From Magnetococcales bacterium (lineage in GTDB: Bacteria > Pseudomonadota > Magnetococcia > Magnetococcales > JADFWU01): a stretch of 64,000 bases of DNA. This document shows positions 22,073-30,828 of the stretch, piece by piece (the stretch's first letter is position 1; each line of letters starts with the position of its first letter). The notes under the pieces are model-generated. The model saw nothing but the letters and a program-made list of their open reading frames with translations. It was not told the DNA's origin and ran no database searches. The position numbers and the translations under genes are program-made. The stretch is from positions 36,040-100,039 of the forward strand of contig JADFWU010000008.1 in NCBI GenBank assembly GCA_015234045.1, in the 5' to 3' direction.

Positions 22073-22118
22073 AATGGCGGGATGAAAAACCGAAATCCGG
22101 CCAATCAACCCGCCATTA
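22073..22118. terminator. Hairpin downstream of sixA
   Basis: aatggcggg...cccgccatt inverted repeat. Confidence 0.55.
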
Positions 22119-22153
22119 TTTAGTTGACACTGTTTTTTATCAGAAAATTCCTA

Positions 22154-22666
22154 TCACAACTCTCTAGGATGCTGTACTTTATTCAACTCCGCACACCCTT
22201 CTTTGAGGTCTGTCCAATTATCTGGCATGTTCAGATGGACTACGGTGGCGGTCTTGACGGCACCAGCATCAAAACTGCCGCCAGGAAAACCACCAACCAG
22301 ATAGTGAAACAGGAACTCAAGTCCGGGGTTGTGGCCAACAATCATCGCCCGTTTTGCTTCTGGCGGTGTTTCGCTGAGAACCTCTAGAAGATCATCGGTT
22401 CCAGCGTGATAGATGCGCATATCCAAGTTAATCTGCTCTTTGGGAATGCCCATCTTTTTCGTAGCTAGCTTTACGGTCTGTTTAGCCCGTTTGGCTGGAG
22501 AAGAGACAATATAGTCAGGATGCATTGACTGCTTCTTCATCCATTTGCCCATCTTAGGCGCGGACTTCAGGCCACGTTTTGCCAAGGGACGTTCAAAGTC
22601 AGTGACTGCATCGGTATCCCATGCGGATTTAGCATGCCGCAAGATGATCAGTTCTCGGCCCATCAA
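22154..22666 (-). CDS. sixA: SixA-like phosphohistidine phosphatase
   Basis: ELIILRHAKSAWDT (RHG-type motif), MIVGHNPGLEFL. Confidence 0.88.
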   Translation of the reverse strand: MMGRELIILRHAKSAWDTDAVTDFERPLAKRGLKSAPKMGKWMKKQSMHPDYIVSSPAKRAKQTVKLATKKMGIPKEQINLDMRIYHAGTDDLLEVLSETPPEAKRAMIVGHNPGLEFLFHYLVGGFPGGSFDAGAVKTATVVHLNMPDNWTDLKEGCAELNKVQHPREL

Positions 22667-22897
22667 TGATCCCCTGTCAGAATGTACAAAAATAGATATA
22701 AATTTATCTATTTATTGGTTTTATAGTTATGTTGCGTAAGAGAGTAACAGTGCTGTACACGTCAAAAAAACGGTCATCTACCTCAACGTAATGAAAAGAT
22801 TTTCCGTTCATTGACACACGAAGCACATAAGCAGATTTTAATATGGAAATGATACTCAGGGAAGAGGTGCTGAGGGATTTTTTACTTTTAATGTGCA

Positions 22898-23130
22898 GTT
22901 CATTTTATGGACTTCCCAGGAAAGTATACCCCACGGTGGTTTTTTTCCTAGGAAGTCCATACAAAATGAAGGTAAAGTACTGGGTGGCCTCAAACCGTCT
23001 AGGATAACGGCGCCGCGATTTCCCTGGTCTTCCGTGTTAACCCGAAAGGCCAGGGTATTGTATTAACGACCCACCCAGATATTCCAATGTTGGGGACATG
23101 CCTCACATGTCTCCGACGTTGGCTTTTTTT
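22898..23130 (+). ncRNA. Candidate structured non-coding RNA ending in an intrinsic terminator
   Basis: Stem ttcattttatggacttcc/ggaagtccatacaaaatgaa; ctgggtgg/ccacccag enclosing ccctgg...ccaggg; terminator ccaatgttggggacatg-cctca-catgtctccgacgttggctttttttt; no ORF. Confidence 0.5.
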
Positions 23131-23466
23131 TCCTGTTTCCTAATATCAGGAAAGCCGCTGTCGGCAACGTTCATATCTAATTTTCTCTGTACTGGCTGCG
23201 TTTAGCCTGGACGCTGTTGTATAAAGCAACCTGTGTACCAAACTGCTAACCTTTCAGCCAATCTTTTGCATCATCCCTGAACAATCCTTGAATTCATCAT
23301 TCATAACACATTGACTTACAAAGATAAACAGCACGTTAGTCCAAACCACTCATTGTGCCCTATTTCCTTGTAAAATCGTTGACCGCACCCCTTAACAGAT
23401 TCGATTTCCCTATTGATATGTCATATAATCGGCAGAATTCAGACACTCCATCAGGTAACTATTGCC

Positions 23467-25041
23467 TTACTGACGCTCAAGTTTCTCAACATGCTCTACT
23501 GATCGGCTATTGCTTGGATCAACTAAAGCCTTTTTTTCATTTTTCAGGTCAATACTCTTACTAATTCCAGCAAATAGTTGACCGCTTTCTGCGTGACCTT
23601 TTTCCAGAAGATCTGTCATAACCTTTTGATTTCTCTCCAACCAACCTCCAAGATACGTTTCTTGATCCTGGTACTGAAGAAATACAGGCAACACACGAAC
23701 AAGCAGCGGTTTAACTGCTGTATCCACGAGCGAAAGCACGCCTTGCAGGCCAACCATACTTTGCCATTTTGCCAAAATCCCAACCGCACCCCAAAAGGCG
23801 ATACTGTTTTCTGGCGCAAAATCCGCCAACGCCCGACTGATCTGACCACGTACCCAGGGATCAATATTGGCAGGTCCGCCGAGTCTGTTGAGAATTCTGA
23901 CAATTTCATCTATGTTTTCAAAGATATTTAGACCTCTATCTTGCAAGAAAGTTCCTAAATGATGCCTGATCAGCTTGGAATCCAATGGCAATAAGCCTAA
24001 ATTCATGGCACGAATGCGGTTTAATGCCAATGATTGCTCTTGAAGCACCATTAATTGACGTTGCGCACGGTTTAACAAGCGTGGCCAATGGGCAGAAGGA
24101 CCAAAACGGCTCATCAATCCGGGCACATCATAAACGATCATCACTGCCAACTGCCCAGGATCTTTACTCTGTTGAATGATGGTATCCAACAGATCGGCCA
24201 ATTCGGCGACATTGAACTGCAACAGAGTATGATATCGATTATTGAGCTGTTTCCACACCAGCTGACAGGGTTCAGGAAAGCGCTGATTGAAACTTTCTGT
24301 TTCAGTACCACTACCCGCCTCTCCCAGCCAATTGATCAATCGGATAATGCGACTGGTACTCTGTGCGGCGGCTATCAAACTATTGATGACTAATCCGGGG
24401 CCAGCGCCTGGTCGATTTGGGGTCAATGTGGTACGTTGCCGAAAATGTTCAATAAGATCTGTTGGATCAAGTTCATCAAACCGATTATCCAATATCTGAT
24501 CATGGTCTTGAATAGCCAACCAAAGCATACGGCGCATCTGTGCGATACGGTGTTGATGTCGCGCTGGATCAATCCCCTCTTCAAAAGTAGTGATCACCGC
24601 TTCATCAGCAGTCTGGCTATACAGTTTACCGGGTTGATGATCGACAGCCTGTTTGAGAAACCCATTGACCGTGAGATCAAAATCTTCCTCAATACTTAAG
24701 CTTGGTAACACGTGATTGAGGAAATCCACCTTCAACAGGCTCGCCTGTTTTTGTCGCTGACTCTCTGCCAGCGCCTGTGTCATTGGATCACTCTTTTCTA
24801 CTGCCATATGATCATCAGCCAGCTGTTGTGCTTTATCATGTGTGTCATCACCAGACATCCATTTCCGAACGACATCCTGAAGTCCATGCACACTGTCGGT
24901 AGAGAGCGCAGAAGTCCAAGGCGCAACGTTCAAAGGCAGTGCAGATCTGGAACGACTGTAAAAAGAGCCATCCTGCCTTGGCATACCTTGTCTAAAACCG
25001 GCTGTTTGGGAAGGACGATTTAGATTCTGTGGCGTACTCAT
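23467..25041 (-). CDS. Uncharacterised 524-aa protein of the T7-like element early arm
   Basis: Long intact ORF co-directional with phage ssDNA-binding protein and RNAP; no family recognised. Confidence 0.75.
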   Translation of the reverse strand: MSTPQNLNRPSQTAGFRQGMPRQDGSFYSRSRSALPLNVAPWTSALSTDSVHGLQDVVRKWMSGDDTHDKAQQLADDHMAVEKSDPMTQALAESQRQKQASLLKVDFLNHVLPSLSIEEDFDLTVNGFLKQAVDHQPGKLYSQTADEAVITTFEEGIDPARHQHRIAQMRRMLWLAIQDHDQILDNRFDELDPTDLIEHFRQRTTLTPNRPGAGPGLVINSLIAAAQSTSRIIRLINWLGEAGSGTETESFNQRFPEPCQLVWKQLNNRYHTLLQFNVAELADLLDTIIQQSKDPGQLAVMIVYDVPGLMSRFGPSAHWPRLLNRAQRQLMVLQEQSLALNRIRAMNLGLLPLDSKLIRHHLGTFLQDRGLNIFENIDEIVRILNRLGGPANIDPWVRGQISRALADFAPENSIAFWGAVGILAKWQSMVGLQGVLSLVDTAVKPLLVRVLPVFLQYQDQETYLGGWLERNQKVMTDLLEKGHAESGQLFAGISKSIDLKNEKKALVDPSNSRSVEHVEKLERQ

Positions 25042-25058
25042 CTATGATCTCTCTATTA

Positions 25059-25289
25059 TTAATATTTTTGACTATGCGAACATGTCGCACAAGACATCTC
25101 TGCTCTATTGTTCTCCAGGCAGGTTGCGCAGGAGATTTTGGGTTTTTCAGAATATTCTGAGAATTCACCATCGTTTGCACTACTCTGAACCGCTTCACGA
25201 TAGATCCATTGCGGCGATCCATCTGCATTAATCCCTACCATTATGTAAGTGCCCTTTTGATCCTGTACGAATAGATCAAACCTGCTCAT
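25059..25289 (-). CDS. Small protein with two CxxC motifs (possible zinc ribbon)
   Basis: MSRFDLFVQDQKGTYIMVGINADG...ISCATCLENNRAEMSCATCSHSQKY. Confidence 0.6.
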   Translation of the reverse strand: MSRFDLFVQDQKGTYIMVGINADGSPQWIYREAVQSSANDGEFSEYSEKPKISCATCLENNRAEMSCATCSHSQKY

Positions 25290-25896
25290 GCCAATTCTCC
25301 GTGGGGATTGGTTGAGGTACGCGCGACATCGGAATGGGAAAAGATGTTTGCTTTGGATGCGATGGGAACAAATCTTCAGCATTAGCGGGCTGGAAAGGCC
25401 GCCGTTGCATCAACTGAACACCACGCAACCGCAGTGCAATACCGCTGGGTTTGCGATCCAGACCATACGCCTGACATGTAACTGAAAGTCGGATCAGATC
25501 ACCGGCACGCACATGAACACCAGCCTTCAGCTCATTTCTTTCTTCATCTACGATCACGGGTTGATACTGTGTTCTAGCGGTCACCAGGAAACGCCCTTTG
25601 AAGCGGTCTATCACCTCGCCTGTTTTTGGATTGATACGTTGGTTGCCATCCTGGTAGGGCATATTGACCCACTCGGGCAACTCTCCATTTTCCGATGGCC
25701 ATGCCACTTGAGCCAGTTGGATACAGCTATCCCGCAGCTCAATGAATCCAGGGTCATCAGGTTCCATCACCAGAGAGACTTTATAGCGTCCATCACTATG
25801 CCGATGACCAATATCGGGTCGATCCAACCAGACATGAGCGGCGGTTGCAGTTGTTGTCACCAATTGGATAGATTGATTTTCTTGCATTTTTTTCAC
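25276..25896 (-). CDS. Phage ssDNA-binding protein (T7 gp2.5/DUF2815-like)
   Basis: KVSLVMEPDDPGFIELRDSC...VRAGDLIRLSVTCQAYG...GIALRLRGVQLM; follows T7-like RNAP genes. Confidence 0.7.
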   Translation of the reverse strand: MKKMQENQSIQLVTTTATAAHVWLDRPDIGHRHSDGRYKVSLVMEPDDPGFIELRDSCIQLAQVAWPSENGELPEWVNMPYQDGNQRINPKTGEVIDRFKGRFLVTARTQYQPVIVDEERNELKAGVHVRAGDLIRLSVTCQAYGLDRKPSGIALRLRGVQLMQRRPFQPANAEDLFPSHPKQTSFPIPMSRVPQPIPTENWHEQV

Positions 25897-25920
25897 CTCG
25901 AATGAATTGTTATGTGTCTA

Positions 25921-26023
25921 GGAGTTACGCAGTTGAATGAATTTAGACAGCCTTTATTCCCGCAAAAGCAGGAGTGACAAATACGCCTTCTGACGCATGT
26001 TTCAACTGATAACTGAGTTACGC
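25921..26023. repeat. MITE/REP-like palindromic element, copy B
   Basis: ggagttacgcagttgaatgaattt ... ttcaactgataactgagttacgc; between RNAP C-subunit and SSB genes. Confidence 0.75.
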
Positions 26024-26034
26024 TTAGAATCTTC

Positions 26035-27711
26035 CTATGAGAAAAAGTACGGTGCCATCAGTACCTCTTTCGGATTGAAACTACCGAGATCTGGCGGATC
26101 TGGCAGAGTTGTACCGGGCGGAGCACGTAAACACATCTCTTGATGAAACGTGAGCAATGGATTGGTTCGATAGATTTCATACATCTGTCGGCGCAACACC
26201 TGACTGAGACGGTCAGTGTTGTCCGCATGGGTTGCGAAGCTGTCGTGAATCATTGAATAATCATGGATATCATAATGTTGCTGGCAATCCACAACACTGC
26301 GTTGCAGGTGTGCCGCATCAAATGCATGAATCACATTGGGCGCAGAACCAGATTTTTGCCGGCGAGCATCCAGCGTGCGTGATCCTTTGCTGGATTGCAG
26401 AACCAACTGTCCGACCATCGTTCGAATCCGTTTTTTTCTGAGACGATAGTATGATTGGGTAATGCGTGACCCAGCGGGATTGGTCCAGATCAGCGGCGTT
26501 TTTGCCAAAGCCAATTTATGTGCCACAGCCTGGAAATAGTCCATCACCGCTCTGGCCGGTCCAATCTCCGCACCCATGGCTTCCATGATCTGAGCTTGAA
26601 GAAAAGCTGCATTTTCAACGGGATTTCCGTCTATACCTGAGATATGACCATCTTCAAGCAACTGGTTACGAATTCCGCGTTCAGTCACACCATAAGGTGT
26701 GGTCATTACAGCCCGTTTCACTACTTTTCGGGTAATTTGATCCAACTGCCATCGTGCAGCAAAATTGCAACCTTTTTGCTGATGGATAGCTATCTGATCT
26801 TTTACACGAACAGCTATTGTTTCATAAAGATCATGACGATGTGGATCGGATGAACAGTTGGTTAGAAATGCACCAGTGTGGTCCTTACACAACATTGACA
26901 GATGTTGAATACCGTTCACACTGCCATCTAACGGCACAGGTAATCGGCTTAAATACTGTTCAGGATCATACAGTTGATGCGCCAGGGCCCACTCTCGACA
27001 GGTCGCCAGAAACGAAAACGGTTTTTCAACATTTTGCCAAAATCCGTTGCCGTCCAGCGGGGTTAGACCAGAGTTCATAATCTGTTGATGATGATCGATA
27101 ACCCATTCGACTCTTTGTTCGTAGGAAAGCCTATCCATACCCGCACAGTTGGCCATTCTGACAGCCAACCAAAACAGCCCACGCTGACCAAGTGGACGGC
27201 CTTGTTTAAAAATCAACAAAGCCCGTGCGATCTCATCACCTTGTGGATGAAGATCCTGACTCATCGGATAAATTCTGGTACGGAAATCAAAAAAATGACC
27301 AAAGTAGAGTTCCGGTGCATTTTGCAAACGCCGAGCAATAGTCAACGTTCGCTGCACAGCACCTACCCGACTTTTTTTACGCCGTTTAGCCCGTTTTACG
27401 GCCCTCACCTGTCGATACCAGCGCTGTTGTTCTTTTTCAGTGCGATTTGAAAAATCATCCGGTCGATCAGGCAATACCATCTGGCTATTTTCTTCCGTCA
27501 CGCCGGGCAGTTCGGCACTGTTTTTCTGTAATTGATCACAGACAGCGAGTATCCAATCGTTGATGCGCCAAGGCGTAGCCTGGATGATATTGATGGCATT
27601 CAAGGCCAGATCAGATATTGCATCATTGCTATCCGCTGCGGTGTGTCGATGACGTCCACCACGTACCAGAGGCTCTTTTATGAAGTAATACCCTCCATCA
27701 AATCCGCTCAT
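26035..27711 (-). CDS. T7-like single-subunit RNA polymerase, C-terminal catalytic part (split gene)
   Basis: DFRTRIYPMSQDLHPQGDEI; PLDGSVNGIQH (motif A); TRKVVKRAVMTTPYGVTERG (motif B/O-helix); APNVIHAFDAAHLQ; MIHDSFATH (motif C). Confidence 0.95.
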   Translation of the reverse strand: MSGFDGGYYFIKEPLVRGGRHRHTAADSNDAISDLALNAINIIQATPWRINDWILAVCDQLQKNSAELPGVTEENSQMVLPDRPDDFSNRTEKEQQRWYRQVRAVKRAKRRKKSRVGAVQRTLTIARRLQNAPELYFGHFFDFRTRIYPMSQDLHPQGDEIARALLIFKQGRPLGQRGLFWLAVRMANCAGMDRLSYEQRVEWVIDHHQQIMNSGLTPLDGNGFWQNVEKPFSFLATCREWALAHQLYDPEQYLSRLPVPLDGSVNGIQHLSMLCKDHTGAFLTNCSSDPHRHDLYETIAVRVKDQIAIHQQKGCNFAARWQLDQITRKVVKRAVMTTPYGVTERGIRNQLLEDGHISGIDGNPVENAAFLQAQIMEAMGAEIGPARAVMDYFQAVAHKLALAKTPLIWTNPAGSRITQSYYRLRKKRIRTMVGQLVLQSSKGSRTLDARRQKSGSAPNVIHAFDAAHLQRSVVDCQQHYDIHDYSMIHDSFATHADNTDRLSQVLRRQMYEIYRTNPLLTFHQEMCLRAPPGTTLPDPPDLGSFNPKEVLMAPYFFS

Positions 27712-28529
27712 CCTCTGCCTCTCCTACCGATTACGCTGCGGGAACGAATCCAAGGTTTTGGTGCAATCAACATTGGACGGTGAGCAGGCCAAAACAGACC
27801 CAAGCGCTCTTGTTCACGGCTGATTGCTTGCCAACCGGCTTCAGACAACGTGAGGCACTTATCCCGACGACCAGCCTCTTTAGGTTTAGACTGTTCAAAA
27901 TAGTCCGGCACCAGATCCAATAACGGTTTAAGCAATGCGCCACCCAGGTTTAAACGTGCCTCCAAACTCCAGTCCAACCACCAAGATTTCCGAATTGGCA
28001 CCGGTTGATCATCATCAATCAATTTTTCAAAGGCGCGAGAACGTGTCATATTTGCCAGCAACCGGTTTCTGGCTTCAGCCGAGAGACACGCGCGTTTTTT
28101 CAACACTTTTTCCAATCGGTTCAACATTGACTGATGCATCACCAGTTCGCTAATAGTTAAAACAATTTCTCTATAAGGAACGGCTTCTTTCAGTGATTGC
28201 TGTTTCAATAACAGCGACAGCGCTCCGCGCACGGTAAGAAAGGCCAACTCTTCGGCACCAACCCAATTCAACATGCCATGCCATACCGATTTTCTACCTA
28301 TTTTGGACCGATGTGATCCCTCTATCCGTTGTTGCATGATTTTTATCAACGGGTGCATCATTTTTCTCATCAACCCTTGGACAGAAGCTGACCAAAGCGT
28401 GATTTCTGGCTGCCCAAAACGCTTAATGCCTTCTTGAACACCATCCATTTCCCAATACATTTGTGCCCGAATGCCTTCCAAAGGAACCGAATATCCCTGA
28501 GGCGGCCTCATCATTGATTCTGGTTGCAT
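27708..28529 (-). CDS. T7-like RNA polymerase, N-terminal part (split gene)
   Basis: 273 aa ending ...HRPMLIAPKPW..., matching T7 RNAP 'PPKPW'; ATGA overlap with C-terminal ORF. Confidence 0.85.
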   Translation of the reverse strand: MQPESMMRPPQGYSVPLEGIRAQMYWEMDGVQEGIKRFGQPEITLWSASVQGLMRKMMHPLIKIMQQRIEGSHRSKIGRKSVWHGMLNWVGAEELAFLTVRGALSLLLKQQSLKEAVPYREIVLTISELVMHQSMLNRLEKVLKKRACLSAEARNRLLANMTRSRAFEKLIDDDQPVPIRKSWWLDWSLEARLNLGGALLKPLLDLVPDYFEQSKPKEAGRRDKCLTLSEAGWQAISREQERLGLFWPAHRPMLIAPKPWIRSRSVIGRRGRG

Positions 28530-28837
28530 TTTTTTTCACACTTCTGTTAGGAGTTACTCAATTTCCTACTCTGCCCTTCCATGATCTCGCTGTTATCAAC
28601 CATTATTTTTATAACTGGCATAGTGAAGCGTACCCTCTCAGAGCATATTGATGGATATTTGGCCTTATGGACATGATGTCACCCTAAAACGGGTGCTACC
28701 TTTAATATTTCATGTTTTCATATAGATCCGCTGAAGATCTCATATCATTGCATCTTCTCCTTTTCAAACAGCGCTACGCTCGTCACAATAGCGGTGACAG
28801 ATTGTGACAATTCTTTGCCTACAGGTAGAAAATCGAC

Positions 28838-29305
28838 ATGGAAGAGATCATCCTCAATAGCATCAAAGACGCTACACGAGAGATCACCCTCGCCTTTCTC
28901 AACATGGAGATAAAGGAGGGTCCAGCCTTTATCCGCAAAGACGAAACAGCAACTCAAGGATCACACGCGGAAACAACGGCGATTGTCGGTTTTCAGGGTT
29001 CTTTAAGTGGGGGTGTACATCTTGCGGCACCATTACATGTTGCTTTGGTGCTGGCATCTGCACTTGCTGATGAGAAGATTGAAGAATTCAACAGCGAAGC
29101 CAGAGATGCCTTCATGGAGATAGCCAATATGATCGCGGGTGGCGTTCAAACAAAACTGTCAGAAGATGACAGGGCTGTTGCTTTGGTTCCACCGATTTTG
29201 ATACATGGCGTTAACTGCGGTATGTACTATCGTGAGGAGATGAAGTGCCTGCGCCAATATTTTCAAACAGCGCATGGTCCTTTCTTTGTGCAGTGTTACT
29301 ACTGA
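28838..29305 (+). CDS. CheX-like chemotaxis phosphatase-family protein
   Basis: GFQGSLSGGVHLAAPLHVALVLASAL...EARDAFMEIANMIAGGVQTKL. Confidence 0.75.
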   Translation: MEEIILNSIKDATREITLAFLNMEIKEGPAFIRKDETATQGSHAETTAIVGFQGSLSGGVHLAAPLHVALVLASALADEKIEEFNSEARDAFMEIANMIAGGVQTKLSEDDRAVALVPPILIHGVNCGMYYREEMKCLRQYFQTAHGPFFVQCYY

Positions 29306-29334
29306 TTCGGGTATCATAACCCACTCAAAGTGAG

Positions 29335-30588
29335 TTAGTCAATAACTACACGGTTGCGACCTGACTCTTTTGCTTTGTAGAGCAATCTATCCGCTTGATG
29401 GACCATAGCTTCCAGATCTTCATCAAGCTTTGTTGCTACACCGATACTCAAGGTGATTTTAATCACTTTATCACCGAAACCCACTTCGAGGGCTTCGACT
29501 TTTTTTCTGAATCGTTCAAATGTTGTTTGGATATCTTCGCCTTTGACGTTTGCAGCCAATATACAGAACTCTTCGCCGCCCATTCTGGCAACCACATCGG
29601 TATCTCTAAAAGACTGTTTCAAGATTCTGGCAATACTTTTGAGTACCAGATCACCGGCATAGTGACCGTACTTATCATTGACACTTTTAAAGAAATCAAT
29701 ATCCATCACTGCCACAACCAATGAGAAATTTTTGCGACGCGCGTTATTATAGAGTTTGCCACCAGCATCAAACAGGTAGCGCCTGTTATAGAGTCCGGTC
29801 AGATAATCTTTTTGGGCCAGTTCTCGAATGGTTTCCAGATGTGAGAGTGCATCAACGTTCTGCATAACACGACAAATGAACTCTTCGCGCATGAATGGTT
29901 TGGATAGGAAATCATTACCACCGCTTTTGATAAAGCGTGCCGTCAATGCATTGGAGCGATGGGCAGAAACACCAAGAACGGCCAATTGATTGCGCGAACG
30001 GCCATAATCGTTGCGAATCCAGTTCAGCAACTCCAAGCCATCCAATTCTGGCATACGGTAATCGGTGATCACCATGCGAATATTGGTATTTCCGGCCAGA
30101 ATCCGCATTGCCTCGGCACCGTCCGATGCTTGGAGAACAGGAAACTGATACAACGCCAACATGCGCCGGGTCATAGCCAGAGAAACGCGACTATCATCAA
30201 CAATCAGAATTGGAAATAAACGGTTCTTATGAATTCGATCTATCAGATCAGTGACAAAGTTTACATTGTGGTTTGTTTTAACGACATAATCAATCACGCC
30301 CTCTTTGCTCTCCATATATTCGCGCAGATCATCACTATATATGGAAGAGAAAATGATGGCAGGCACGCCACAAGCTGTGACGAGATCAACAATCTCACCC
30401 TCTTTAGCATCCGGCAGGACCAGATCAAGCAGGGCTAGAAAAAATTGATGCTCTCCTTTTTCCAAAATCTCCTGAGCACTGGAAAATGAGTCCGCGTGGA
30501 CCACCTCGAACTTTTCAGAAGCGTTCAGCTTCCGAGTCAGGATTTTTGTCAGGATGAGGCTATCTTCAACAAGCAGAATTTTGTGCAT
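29335..30588 (-). CDS. Diguanylate cyclase response regulator (REC-REC-GGDEF, PleD-like)
   Basis: Two receiver domains (LALLDLVLPDA; MVITDYRMPELDG) and ARMGGEEFCIL. Confidence 0.93.
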   Translation of the reverse strand: MHKILLVEDSLILTKILTRKLNASEKFEVVHADSFSSAQEILEKGEHQFFLALLDLVLPDAKEGEIVDLVTACGVPAIIFSSIYSDDLREYMESKEGVIDYVVKTNHNVNFVTDLIDRIHKNRLFPILIVDDSRVSLAMTRRMLALYQFPVLQASDGAEAMRILAGNTNIRMVITDYRMPELDGLELLNWIRNDYGRSRNQLAVLGVSAHRSNALTARFIKSGGNDFLSKPFMREEFICRVMQNVDALSHLETIRELAQKDYLTGLYNRRYLFDAGGKLYNNARRKNFSLVVAVMDIDFFKSVNDKYGHYAGDLVLKSIARILKQSFRDTDVVARMGGEEFCILAANVKGEDIQTTFERFRKKVEALEVGFGDKVIKITLSIGVATKLDEDLEAMVHQADRLLYKAKESGRNRVVID

Positions 30589-30828
30589 AAATCTTTATAC
30601 AGTTGTAGATTAATCCATTAATGCAAGCTATTCCAATTACAGCCAACAATCAATCCATTATGACTGTACACTCAGAAAATAAACGCATTCAGAACGTAAA
30701 AACAGGTTCATAATGACAAATGAATGAATAAATAGCACTGATTCCTTTGTTCGCATCCGATACAATCAATCAACAGGCAAGATGATTTGATCAGAGAAAC
30801 ATCATAACAGTTCCATTCCAACGAGAGT

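Noticed and set aside
22898-23130. Structured region as 6S RNA, tmRNA, SRP RNA or RNase P RNA
   Set aside because: None of the conserved sequence blocks of those RNAs were visible; left as unassigned candidate ncRNA.
27690-27730. RNAP split as a simple sequencing error
   Set aside because: Not excluded, but the ATGA coupling, SD-like sequence and intact motifs on both sides favour a real split; kept as a stated refutation test.
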